From: an uncultured Lachnospiraceae bacterium | Lineage (GTDB): Bacteria; Bacillota; Clostridia; Lachnospirales; Lachnospiraceae | Assembly (NCBI GenBank): GCA_946633495.1 | Contig: CAMPAX010000027.1 | Coordinates: forward strand, 1 to 16,421 | Reading direction: 5' to 3' | Length of the DNA stretch: 16,421 bases | Shown: piece after piece, positions 1 to 5,562 of the stretch | How the letters are laid out: each line of letters begins with the position of its first letter | Numbering within the stretch: the stretch's first letter is position 1 | Notes under the pieces: model-generated | The model's input: the letters and a program-made list of their open reading frames with translations, nothing else | Told to the model about the DNA's origin: nothing | Databases searched by the model: none | Made by a program: the position numbers and the translations under genes

Positions 1-1
1 T

Positions 2-1024
2 CTATTCGGACTGAAGCACCTCGGTTTCTTCTGCCGTAGTCAGTACCTCGGTTTCGCCGATTTCCAGCGAGGGATCCGTGGGCTCGGCTTCGGGAAGATG
101 GGAGTTGATCCAGTTTGCAATATCGGCATAGACCACTGCGTTGTCGGTTTCGTTCAGGATCTCATGCCGGTCATTCGGATAAAGCTTGCACTCCACATCG
201 GAAATGCCGGCTTTCACATACATTTCATAAACCTTTTTCACGGCTTTGCCTAAGGCACCTACCGGATCATCCTCGCCGGACACGAGGAAGAGGGGAAGAT
301 CCTTCGGGATCGCCTGAATATTCCGTTTTTGTCCGCAGAAAAGAACCGTGGAGAGAAGCGCTTCATACCCGTTCAATGTGAAGCAGAAGCTGTTGAGAGG
401 ATTTTCATAGTAGGCTTTTACAATGTCGGTCCTCTTGGTCAGCCAGCTGTTCTCGAGATCGGCACCGGTGGTGTCGTATTTTTTGTAATTGGCATTGTAA
501 AGCAGACTCTTTAGCTTTTCATCCCGATACTCCCAGCCATGAAGCTTTGCAAGGGACCGGATCATTACCAGGCCTGCAGTGACTGCGGCATCGGTTTCCT
601 GACCGGTTCCCATGATGATGGCGCCGGACAGACCTTCTCCCTGTGTGGACAGGTATCTTCGAAGGAGGTACGAACCCATGCTGTGTCCCAGCATAAAGTA
701 GGGAAGATTCGGGAACTGATTCTTCACGTAGATCCGGAGTCTGTGGATATCCTGCAGCAGAACCCGGGCGGGATCGCCCTCAGCAAAGTAGCCCAGCCGC
801 TCCGGATCGGTCACGGATTCGCCGTGTCCCAGATGATCATGCCCCACTACGATATATCCCTGTTCCGTGAGGAATTTTGCAAAGTCATCATAACGATCGA
901 TAAACTCTACCATACCGTGGATCAGCTGCACGATCCCTTTCGGTTTTACGGTTTCGCTGGTCCATAGGATCGCGTGGATCTTTGTGGCTCCGTCTGTGGA
1001 TAAAAAACGCATATGTTTTTTCAT
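2..1024 (-). CDS. Alpha/beta hydrolase, monoacylglycerol lipase / lysophospholipase-like (S33 'Hydrolase_4' type)
   Basis: A cytoplasmic serine hydrolase of 340 residues with no signal peptide. The N-terminal half has the HGMVEF oxyanion region (about 36-41) and a GHDHLGHGES block (61-70). The nucleophile elbow is GHSMGS, with Ser115. The rest of the triad is an acid in SGEDDP (Asp252 or Asp253) and His287 in NDRHEI. This order and the HGH/GHSMG pattern are typical of bacterial monoglyceride lipases and lysophospholipases; the substrate cannot be told from sequence. The frame opens at a GTG (1036), but a GGGGAGG lies 11 nt before the ATG at 1024, so I use that ATG. The C-terminal ~30 residues are acidic, probably disordered, and carry TEVL twice. 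It starts 49 nt after trpS with no terminator between, so it is probably cotranscribed with trpS. Confidence 0.85.
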   Translation of the reverse strand: MKKHMRFLSTDGATKIHAILWTSETVKPKGIVQLIHGMVEFIDRYDDFAKFLTEQGYIVVGHDHLGHGESVTDPERLGYFAEGDPARVLLQDIHRLRIYVKNQFPNLPYFMLGHSMGSYLLRRYLSTQGEGLSGAIIMGTGQETDAAVTAGLVMIRSLAKLHGWEYRDEKLKSLLYNANYKKYDTTGADLENSWLTKRTDIVKAYYENPLNSFCFTLNGYEALLSTVLFCGQKRNIQAIPKDLPLFLVSGEDDPVGALGKAVKKVYEMYVKAGISDVECKLYPNDRHEILNETDNAVVYADIANWINSHLPEAEPTDPSLEIGETEVLTTAEETEVLQSE

Positions 1025-1073
1025 GTCCTGCTGCACCTCCCCAATAGTTATTCTGATTCCCCAACCCCATACG

Positions 1074-2159
1074 TTATTGGTTGAATCGGGCCTGCTGGCT
1101 TGCGATCAGCTCTGCATCCTCGAAATAATTGATCCTCATCGCAGCTTTTACCTCAGCGAGAGTCGCGTCAGCTGCCTTCCTGGCTGCTTCGGTTCCTTCC
1201 TTCAGTATCTCATAAACCGCCGGGATGTTCTTTTCATATTCCGCACGGCGTGCACGGATCGGCTCCAGTTCCTGGTTCAGAACATTTAACAGGAACTTCT
1301 TTACCTTGACATCACCTAAACCGCCACGGCGATAGTGCTCCTTCATTTCCTCCAAATTCCTGTAATCCGGGCAGAACCGGGCAAAATCCTCGTCCTTGCA
1401 GAAGGCATCTAAATATGTGAACACGGTATTCCCTTCCGTCTTGCCGGGATCCTCGATCCGAAGATGATCCGGATCGGTGAACATGCTCATGACTTTTTTC
1501 TTTACTTCTTCCGGAGAATCGGAGAGATAGATACAGTTGCCGAGGGATTTGCTCATCTTGGCTTTGCCGTCGGTACCCGGAAGACGGGAGCAGACGGAAT
1601 TCTTCGGGATCAGAGCTTCGGGCTCTACCAGAGTCTCACCATAGAGAGAATTGAATTTCCGGACGATCTCCCTGGCCTGTTCGATCATGGGCAGCTGATC
1701 CTCGCCTACCGGAACGACCGTTGCCTTAAATGCGGTAATGTCGGAGGTCTGGCTTACCGGATAGGTGAAGAAGCCGGCGGGAATGCTGGTTTCGAAATTC
1801 CGCAACTGAATCTCGGATTTTACTGTAGGATTCCGTTCCAGACGGGATACAGTTACCAGATTCATATAGTAAAAAGTGAGCTCTGTCAGAGCTGACAGCT
1901 GAGACTGGATAAAAATGTGTACCTTGGACGGGTCCAGTCCGGCAGACAGATAGTCCAGAGCAACCTCGATGATGTTGTCGCGGATCTTATCGGGATTATC
2001 AAAGTTGTCGGTCAGTGCCTGCGCATCGGCGATCATGATGAAAATGTCATCGAATTCGCCGGAATTCTGAAGCTCCACACGTCGCTTCAGGGAACCTACA
2101 TAATGCCCTAAGTGGAGTTTGCCGGTGGGACGGTCCCCTGTCAGAATGATCTTCTTCAT
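1074..2159 (-). CDS. trpS: Tryptophanyl-tRNA synthetase
   Basis: A class I aminoacyl-tRNA synthetase that charges tRNA-Trp in the cytoplasm. It opens with TGDRPTGKLHLGH, the TrpS form of the HIGH signature (HLGH at 16-19), and carries a full KMSKS loop (201-205). RLERNPTVK (about 107-114), GEDQLPMIEQ (152-161) and MFTDPDHLRIEDPG are all characteristic of the streptococcal/clostridial TrpS branch. Length is 361 residues, slightly above the usual 330-340 because of a short C-terminal extension. An in-frame ATG exists at 2174, but a GAGG 9 nt before the ATG at 2159 supports the shorter start; the upstream ATG overlaps that ribosome binding site. Transcription comes from a near-consensus promoter at 2350-2378 through a structured leader. 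The alpha/beta hydrolase follows. Confidence 0.96.
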   Translation of the reverse strand: MKKIILTGDRPTGKLHLGHYVGSLKRRVELQNSGEFDDIFIMIADAQALTDNFDNPDKIRDNIIEVALDYLSAGLDPSKVHIFIQSQLSALTELTFYYMNLVTVSRLERNPTVKSEIQLRNFETSIPAGFFTYPVSQTSDITAFKATVVPVGEDQLPMIEQAREIVRKFNSLYGETLVEPEALIPKNSVCSRLPGTDGKAKMSKSLGNCIYLSDSPEEVKKKVMSMFTDPDHLRIEDPGKTEGNTVFTYLDAFCKDEDFARFCPDYRNLEEMKEHYRRGGLGDVKVKKFLLNVLNQELEPIRARRAEYEKNIPAVYEILKEGTEAARKAADATLAEVKAAMRINYFEDAELIASQQARFNQ

Positions 2160-2344
2160 AGTAAAAAACCTCATCTCTGCAGACCTTCAGCCTCAGCTGG
2201 TTTTCGCCTCCTGAAAGGAGTGGCCCTGGTGATGTCTGCGTTATTCATTTGGAAGTGGTTTCCGCGCCCTGGCTCTAAAGGACCGAAACCGGTTTCTTTG
2301 GGAATACCTTCGGATGAAGGAGCCTTTGGACGCAAAACCACCTT
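2160..2344 (-). ncRNA. Structured 5' leader of trpS, class unknown (candidate cis-regulatory RNA)
   Basis: No gene lies here. In the trpS transcript the first transcribed bases (2344-2328) can pair with 2269-2253 in a stem of about 16 bp with only single-base bulges. Inside it GGCUC (2324-2320) pairs with GAGCC (2275-2271), enclosing two small hairpins, CCUUC-AUCC-GAAGG (2320-2307) and GAAA-CCGG-UUUC (2296-2285). The first hairpin shares base 2320 with the GGCUC arm. This is a closed multi-branched fold. A T-box would be expected before a synthetase gene, but I find no AGGGUGGNACCGCG core, no specifier-type stem I and no terminator before the start codon. I cannot name the class. The pairing is seen by eye and unscored. 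Confidence 0.5.
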
Positions 2345-2349
2345 TTTAC

Positions 2350-2378
2350 ATCATAATGATTCCATGCTTAAAAGTCAA
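2350..2378 (-). promoter_or_regulatory. Sigma-70-type promoter of trpS
   Basis: Read on the minus strand this is TTGACT (2378-2373), 17 nt, TATGAT (2355-2350), five of six matches in each box with ideal spacing. The expected transcription start is near 2343, giving a leader of about 184 nt before the trpS ATG. Its -10 box lies inside a short palindrome, ATCATAATGAT (2350-2360). Confidence 0.8.
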
Positions 2379-2408
2379 GATTTTCACTTGGGTCCGGATA
2401 CATTATGA

Positions 2409-2436
2409 TTGATTTTTTCGGGGGAGATGATACAAT
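2409..2436 (+). promoter_or_regulatory. Promoter of the HD-znuCB operon
   Basis: TTGATT (2409-2414), 16 nt, TACAAT (2431-2436), on the strand opposite the trpS promoter. The likely start is near 2443, about 140 nt before the HD gene. The spacer contains CGGGGGAGATGA, which recurs almost unchanged in the HPt promoter at 12189. Confidence 0.7.
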
Positions 2437-2442
2437 GAAATG

Positions 2443-2582
2443 ATAGTTTGTCTCTCGGGGGACGCTGTCACCGGAAAGAACTGTTCTGCCAAAGGAGTAT
2501 GAACGGGCAGGGATGCTTGCCGGCAGGACATTTGTGCCTGTCAGAAAACGGACTTTACAGACAGAGAGGGGAGTGGCTTTCC
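2443..2582 (+). ncRNA. Long 5' leader of the HD gene with alternative pairings near the ribosome binding site
   Basis: About 140 nt without a convincing gene. CUCUC (2452-2456) can pair with GAGAG (2564-2568) at the edge of the ribosome binding site GGGGAG (2568-2573). CUGUC occurs twice (2465-2469 and 2538-2542), and both copies are complementary to the single GACAG at 2560-2564 just upstream of that site, so the two pairings exclude each other. CUGCC...GGGCAG (2487-2510) and AUGCUUGCC...GGCAGGACAU form further hairpins. An in-frame ATG at 2499 has its GGAG only 1 nt away and is an unlikely start. Confidence 0.4.
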
Positions 2583-3020
2583 ATGATCTACACGGAACTC
2601 ACCAAAAAAGCGGCATGCCTGGCGTTTCAGGCACACTTCGGTCAGACCGACCGCGCCGGCTTTCCTTATATCATGCATCCGATACACGTTGCGGAGCAGA
2701 TGACCACGGAGGATACCTGTGTTGTGGCGCTTCTGCATGATGTTCTGGAGGATACGGACGTTACGGCGGAGGATCTTCGGCGGGAGGGTTTTACGGACGC
2801 CCAGATCGAAGCCGTGAAGCTGATAACCCATGCGGAAGGAACGGATTACATGGATTACGTCCGGGGGATAAAGAAAAATGAGATCGCCAAAACGGTCAAG
2901 CTGGCCGATCTGGCGCATAATATGGACCGGACACGTATCCGGGAATTATCGGAAAAGGACGAAGCCCGATACAGGAAGTATCAGGCGGCGAAAGCACTTC
3001 TGTTGGAAGAGGAGAATTGA
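2583..3020 (+). CDS. Small HD-domain hydrolase of the RelA/SpoT type (small alarmone hydrolase / MESH1-like)
   Basis: A 145-residue stand-alone HD phosphohydrolase. All motifs of the SpoT hydrolase domain are present in order: YIMHPIHVAEQM (His32), ALLHDVLEDT (His52-Asp53, with Glu56-Asp57) and VKLADLAHNM (Asp109). The two His and two Asp residues are the Mn2+ ligands in that family, and EDT is the catalytic pair in (p)ppGpp hydrolases. There is no synthetase, TGS or ACT domain. The known family activity is removal of the 3'-pyrophosphate of (p)ppGpp; MESH1 relatives also dephosphorylate NADPH, so the true substrate is open. It is shorter than MESH1 (about 180 residues). The ATG at 2583 has GGGGAG 9 nt upstream; earlier in-frame starts lack spacing. 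Only 3 nt separate it from the ABC ATPase, so it heads that operon. Confidence 0.82.
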   Translation: MIYTELTKKAACLAFQAHFGQTDRAGFPYIMHPIHVAEQMTTEDTCVVALLHDVLEDTDVTAEDLRREGFTDAQIEAVKLITHAEGTDYMDYVRGIKKNEIAKTVKLADLAHNMDRTRIRELSEKDEARYRKYQAAKALLLEEEN

Positions 3021-3023
3021 GTT

Positions 3024-3743
3024 TTGGCATATATTACCTGTGACAATCTTGCGCTCGGCTATGACGGGCGTGTCATAACCGAGGATATCAATTTTTCGGT
3101 GGGGCAGGGAGATTACCTCTGTATCGTCGGTGAAAACGGCGCCGGAAAATCCACGCTCATGAAGACGATCCTGGGGCTTAACAGTCCCATGCGCGGGCGT
3201 GTGGAATATGGAGAGGGCGTCACCAGAAAAGATCTTGGATATCTTCCGCAGCAGACCGTGGTGCAGCAGGATTTCCCGGCATCGGTTTACGAGATCGTTC
3301 TGTCCGGAGCACTGTCGAATCTGAAATGGAGACCATTTTACCGAAAAGAGGATAAGCGGCGTGCCGAGAACGCCATGGAGCGGATGGGAATCCTGGAATA
3401 TCGGGATCGGTGTTACAGGCATCTCTCCGGCGGTCAGCAGCAGAGAGTGCTTCTGTCCCGGGCGCTGGTGGCTACGGAGAAGCTGCTCCTTTTAGATGAA
3501 CCTGTGAGCGGTCTGGATCCAAAGGTGACCACGGAGATGTACGAGCTGATCTGCAAGCTGAACAAAGAGGGCGTGACGGTTATCATGATCTCCCATGATA
3601 TCGAGATGGCAACGCGTTATGCGTCACATATCCTTCATTTGGGACGACGGCAGATGTTTTTCGGAACTACGGACAGGTATCTTGCCTCGGATGCGTGGAA
3701 GATCTTCGGACGTGCGGAAGAGATTTCTCAGAATGCGGAGTGA
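3024..3743 (+). CDS. znuC: Zinc/manganese-type ABC transporter, ATP-binding subunit
   Basis: A 239-residue ABC ATPase that would power metal import at the inner face of the membrane. The Walker A is GENGAGKST (36-44), the Q-loop LPQQ (about 74-77), the signature LSGGQQQR (134-141), Walker B LLLLDE (154-159) and the H-loop His191. The GYDGRVITEDINFSV opening and its pairing with an ABC-3 permease place it in the ZnuC/MntB/AdcC group; zinc and manganese cannot be separated from this subunit alone. It starts at a TTG preceded by AGAGGAG with a 9-nt spacer, 3 nt after the HD gene, so the two are probably translationally linked. No binding-protein gene is nearby, so it must use one encoded elsewhere. 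Confidence 0.9.
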   Translation: MAYITCDNLALGYDGRVITEDINFSVGQGDYLCIVGENGAGKSTLMKTILGLNSPMRGRVEYGEGVTRKDLGYLPQQTVVQQDFPASVYEIVLSGALSNLKWRPFYRKEDKRRAENAMERMGILEYRDRCYRHLSGGQQQRVLLSRALVATEKLLLLDEPVSGLDPKVTTEMYELICKLNKEGVTVIMISHDIEMATRYASHILHLGRRQMFFGTTDRYLASDAWKIFGRAEEISQNAE

Positions 3744-3799
3744 TCCCGGAAGAGGGTTTTCGCATGGGTTCGATTCGATGATAAAAAATAGGTGATTTT

Positions 3800-4657
3800 A
3801 TGACTTCTGATATGGGTCTTTGGGACAAGTTAATTTATTATCTGGAATTCCCTTTCGTTCGTTATGCGCTGATCGTTGGATGTCTGGTGGCTCTTTGCTC
3901 CTCACTCCTGGGCGTGACTCTGGTTCTGAAAAGGTATTCCTTTATCGGAGACGGCCTCTCTCATGTGGCTTTCGGCGTCATGGCAGTGGCAGCGGTTCTC
4001 CGTCTTACAAATGAAATGGTTCTGGTCATGCCGCTCACCATCCTTGCGGCTGTGCTTCTGCTGCAGACCGGAGAAAAAGCAAGGGTGAAGGGAGATGCGG
4101 CCATTGCCATGGTATCCGTCAGTGCGCTTGCGATCGGATATATGGTGATGAACCTTTTTCCGGCAAATTCCTCCAACATTTCCGGAGACGTGTGTACGAC
4201 ACTGTTCGGATCCACCTCAATCCTGACGCTGACCACCACGGAGGTGACGATAAGCGTTGTTTTGTCCGCGGTTGTGATCCTGCTGTATGTATATCTGTAT
4301 AACAGGGTGTTTGCGGTCACCTTTGATGAGAATTTCGTAAGGGCTACGGGGATGCCGGCCCGCCGCTATAACCTGATCATCGCCATCATCATTGCGGTGA
4401 TCATCGTTCTGGGAATGAATCTGGTCGGATCGCTTCTGATCTCGGCACTGGTGATCTTCCCGGCACTTTCGGCCATGCGGGTGATGCATACCTTCCGCGG
4501 GGTAGTAGTGCTTTCCGCGGTGATCTCCCTCTTTGCCGCGCTGACGGGAATGCTGATATCCATCCTTTTCTCCACGCCGGTGGGCGCCACCATCGTGAGT
4601 GTGGATCTGGGAGTTTATGGGATATTCCTCCTGATCGGCTGGATCCTGAAACGATAA
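3800..4657 (+). CDS. znuB: Zinc/manganese-type ABC transporter, membrane permease (ABC-3 family)
   Basis: A 285-residue, very hydrophobic membrane protein with roughly eight transmembrane helices, the size and profile of ZnuB/MntC/TroC permeases. VLKRYSFIGDGLSHVAFG (about 43-60) is the typical ABC-3 N-terminal block with the conserved D-x-L-S-H-x-x-x-G. LVGSLLISALVIFPALSAMR is the conserved EAA-like coupling region, and the family's C-terminal STPVGATIV stretch is present. The start is ATG at 3800 after a weak AGGTGATTTT. It follows the ATPase by 56 nt in the same direction with no terminator, so the HD gene, ATPase and permease form one operon, ended by the hairpin at 4711. Substrate assignment rests on family and on the zinc-efflux operon next door. 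Confidence 0.9.
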   Translation: MTSDMGLWDKLIYYLEFPFVRYALIVGCLVALCSSLLGVTLVLKRYSFIGDGLSHVAFGVMAVAAVLRLTNEMVLVMPLTILAAVLLLQTGEKARVKGDAAIAMVSVSALAIGYMVMNLFPANSSNISGDVCTTLFGSTSILTLTTTEVTISVVLSAVVILLYVYLYNRVFAVTFDENFVRATGMPARRYNLIIAIIIAVIIVLGMNLVGSLLISALVIFPALSAMRVMHTFRGVVVLSAVISLFAALTGMLISILFSTPVGATIVSVDLGVYGIFLLIGWILKR

Positions 4658-4710
4658 CAGGGCACGCTGTGGACTAGATCAGTGATCCATTTTCTTATAT
4701 GAAAAGATAA

Positions 4711-4755
4711 GCCTTCTTCCGGCTGTTTGGATGCGTCGGAAGAAGGCCTTTTTTT
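4711..4755 (+). terminator. Rho-independent terminator of the HD-znuCB operon
   Basis: A perfect 11-bp stem, GCCTTCTTCCG (4711-4721) with CGGAAGAAGGC (4737-4747), a 15-nt loop, then seven T (4749-4755). Confidence 0.95.
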
Positions 4756-4792
4756 GCAGACGAAGGAAAATGAAATTTTTTATAAATAACAC

Positions 4793-4821
4793 TTGACAGA
4801 TCATGAACATATGAATATACT
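4793..4821 (+). promoter_or_regulatory. Promoter of the zinc-efflux operon
   Basis: TTGACA (4793-4798, perfect), 17 nt, TATACT (4816-4821). This is close to the ideal housekeeping promoter, as expected for a gene set held down by a repressor. The likely start is near 4828, about 80 nt before the ArsR gene. Confidence 0.9.
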
Positions 4822-4829
4822 TTCATATG
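4808..4829 (+). promoter_or_regulatory. ArsR/SmtB-type operator over the -10 box
   Basis: A perfect inverted repeat, CATATGAA (4808-4815), 6 nt, TTCATATG (4822-4829), whose 6-nt centre is exactly the -10 hexamer TATACT. The half-site ATATGAA/TTCATAT is the core of operators bound by SmtB, CzrA and CadC. Binding here would block RNA polymerase directly. The adjacent gene encodes a matching repressor, so metal-relieved autoregulation is the natural reading. A further half-site-like TTCAAATGAA follows at about 4838. Confidence 0.85.
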
Positions 4830-4909
4830 AAAGGTTATTCAAATGAAACAAATGTGAATGCTTTCGGTCATTTGTTCAGAGAGATAAGTTTTTGCTTCAG
4901 GGAGGAACC

Positions 4910-5320
4910 ATGGAAGAGAAGAAAAACAGTGCTGCTGATCAGGAGCAGAAAAAAGGGACCGACAGAGAAGGGATCGAACAGACCAGAGAGTATATCGCCG
5001 CGCATGAAGAGATCGTTCAGAAGGTGAAAGAAAATCAGCCGGAGGATGAGTACCTCTATGACCTGTCGGAGCTTTTTAAGATCTTTGGAGATTCGACCCG
5101 GATCAAGATCCTTTATTCTTTGCTTGAAACCGAACTGTGCGTCAGCGATATAGCCCTGATCCTGAATCTGAGTCAGTCGTCCGTAAGCCATCAGCTGCGG
5201 ATCCTGAAGGACGCCAAGCTGGTAAAGTTCCGAAGAGCCGGAAAGGCGATATTTTATTCCCTGGATGATGAGCATGTGCGAATGATGCTGAGTCTTGGAA
5301 TGGAACACGTAGAAGAGTGA
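4910..5320 (+). CDS. ArsR/SmtB-family metal-responsive repressor (alpha5 zinc/cobalt sensor type)
   Basis: A 136-residue winged-helix repressor. LFKIFGDSTRIKILYSLL (55-72) is the ArsR N-terminal helix pair, and LSQSSVSHQLRILKDAKLV (87-105) is the recognition helix-turn-helix. The C-terminal helix holds Asp120-x-His122-x10-His133-x2-Glu136, an exact match to the alpha5 metal site of SmtB and CzrA, which sense Zn2+ or Co2+. The alpha3 segment ELCVSD keeps one cysteine only, so a CadC/ArsR-type thiolate site is incomplete. About 50 charged N-terminal residues precede the domain, longer than in CzrA (106 residues in all). The start at 4910 follows GGGAGG by 4 nt. It is the first gene of the efflux operon and probably binds the palindrome at 4808-4829. 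Confidence 0.93.
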   Translation: MEEKKNSAADQEQKKGTDREGIEQTREYIAAHEEIVQKVKENQPEDEYLYDLSELFKIFGDSTRIKILYSLLETELCVSDIALILNLSQSSVSHQLRILKDAKLVKFRRAGKAIFYSLDDEHVRMMLSLGMEHVEE

Positions 5321-5343
5321 TAAAACCTGAGGAGGATACACAA

Positions 5344-5562
5344 GTGAAGAAGACTTACAAAGTAGATGTGGACTGCGCAGCCTGCGCCGAGAAAATGCAG
5401 GAAGCCATCAAAGCAACGGAAGGCGTAAAGGATGCAACTCTCAGCTTCATGACCCTGAAGGTGAAGGTGGAATTTGAGGAAGGTGCAGACCCGGACAAGG
5501 TAATGCAGGCCGCCCGCGCCAACTGCAAAAAAGTGGAGGATGATCTGGAGATCTTCTTATGA
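5344..5562 (+). CDS. Stand-alone heavy-metal-associated (HMA) domain protein
   Basis: A 72-residue ferredoxin-like HMA protein that binds a metal ion through Cys11 and Cys14 in VDCAACAEK, the degenerate form of the GMTCxxC motif. Its length covers one beta-alpha-beta-beta-alpha-beta unit and nothing else. A GTG start with GGAGG 8 nt upstream (5331-5335) is the best start; the frame stays open upstream to the ArsR stop but has no better ribosome binding site. Its stop overlaps the ATG of the ATPase (ATGA at 5559-5562), so the two are translationally coupled. In most ZntA/CadA pumps this domain is the N-terminus of the ATPase; here it is a separate polypeptide and may deliver metal to the pump or regulate it. 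Confidence 0.88.
   Translation: MKKTYKVDVDCAACAEKMQEAIKATEGVKDATLSFMTLKVKVEFEEGADPDKVMQAARANCKKVEDDLEIFL

Noticed and set aside
2160..2344. T-box riboswitch for trpS.
   Set aside because: The AGGUGG near the leader's 5' end is superficially T-box-like, but it is at the wrong end of the leader, the NCCA-binding core is absent, and no terminator precedes the start codon.
2448..2582. Longer start for the HD gene (in-frame upstream codons, including ATG at 2499).
   Set aside because: The 2499 ATG has its GGAG only 1 nt away and the earliest start lies about 5 nt from the expected transcription start. The ATG at 2583 has GGGGAG at 9 nt, and the HD family homology begins right after it.
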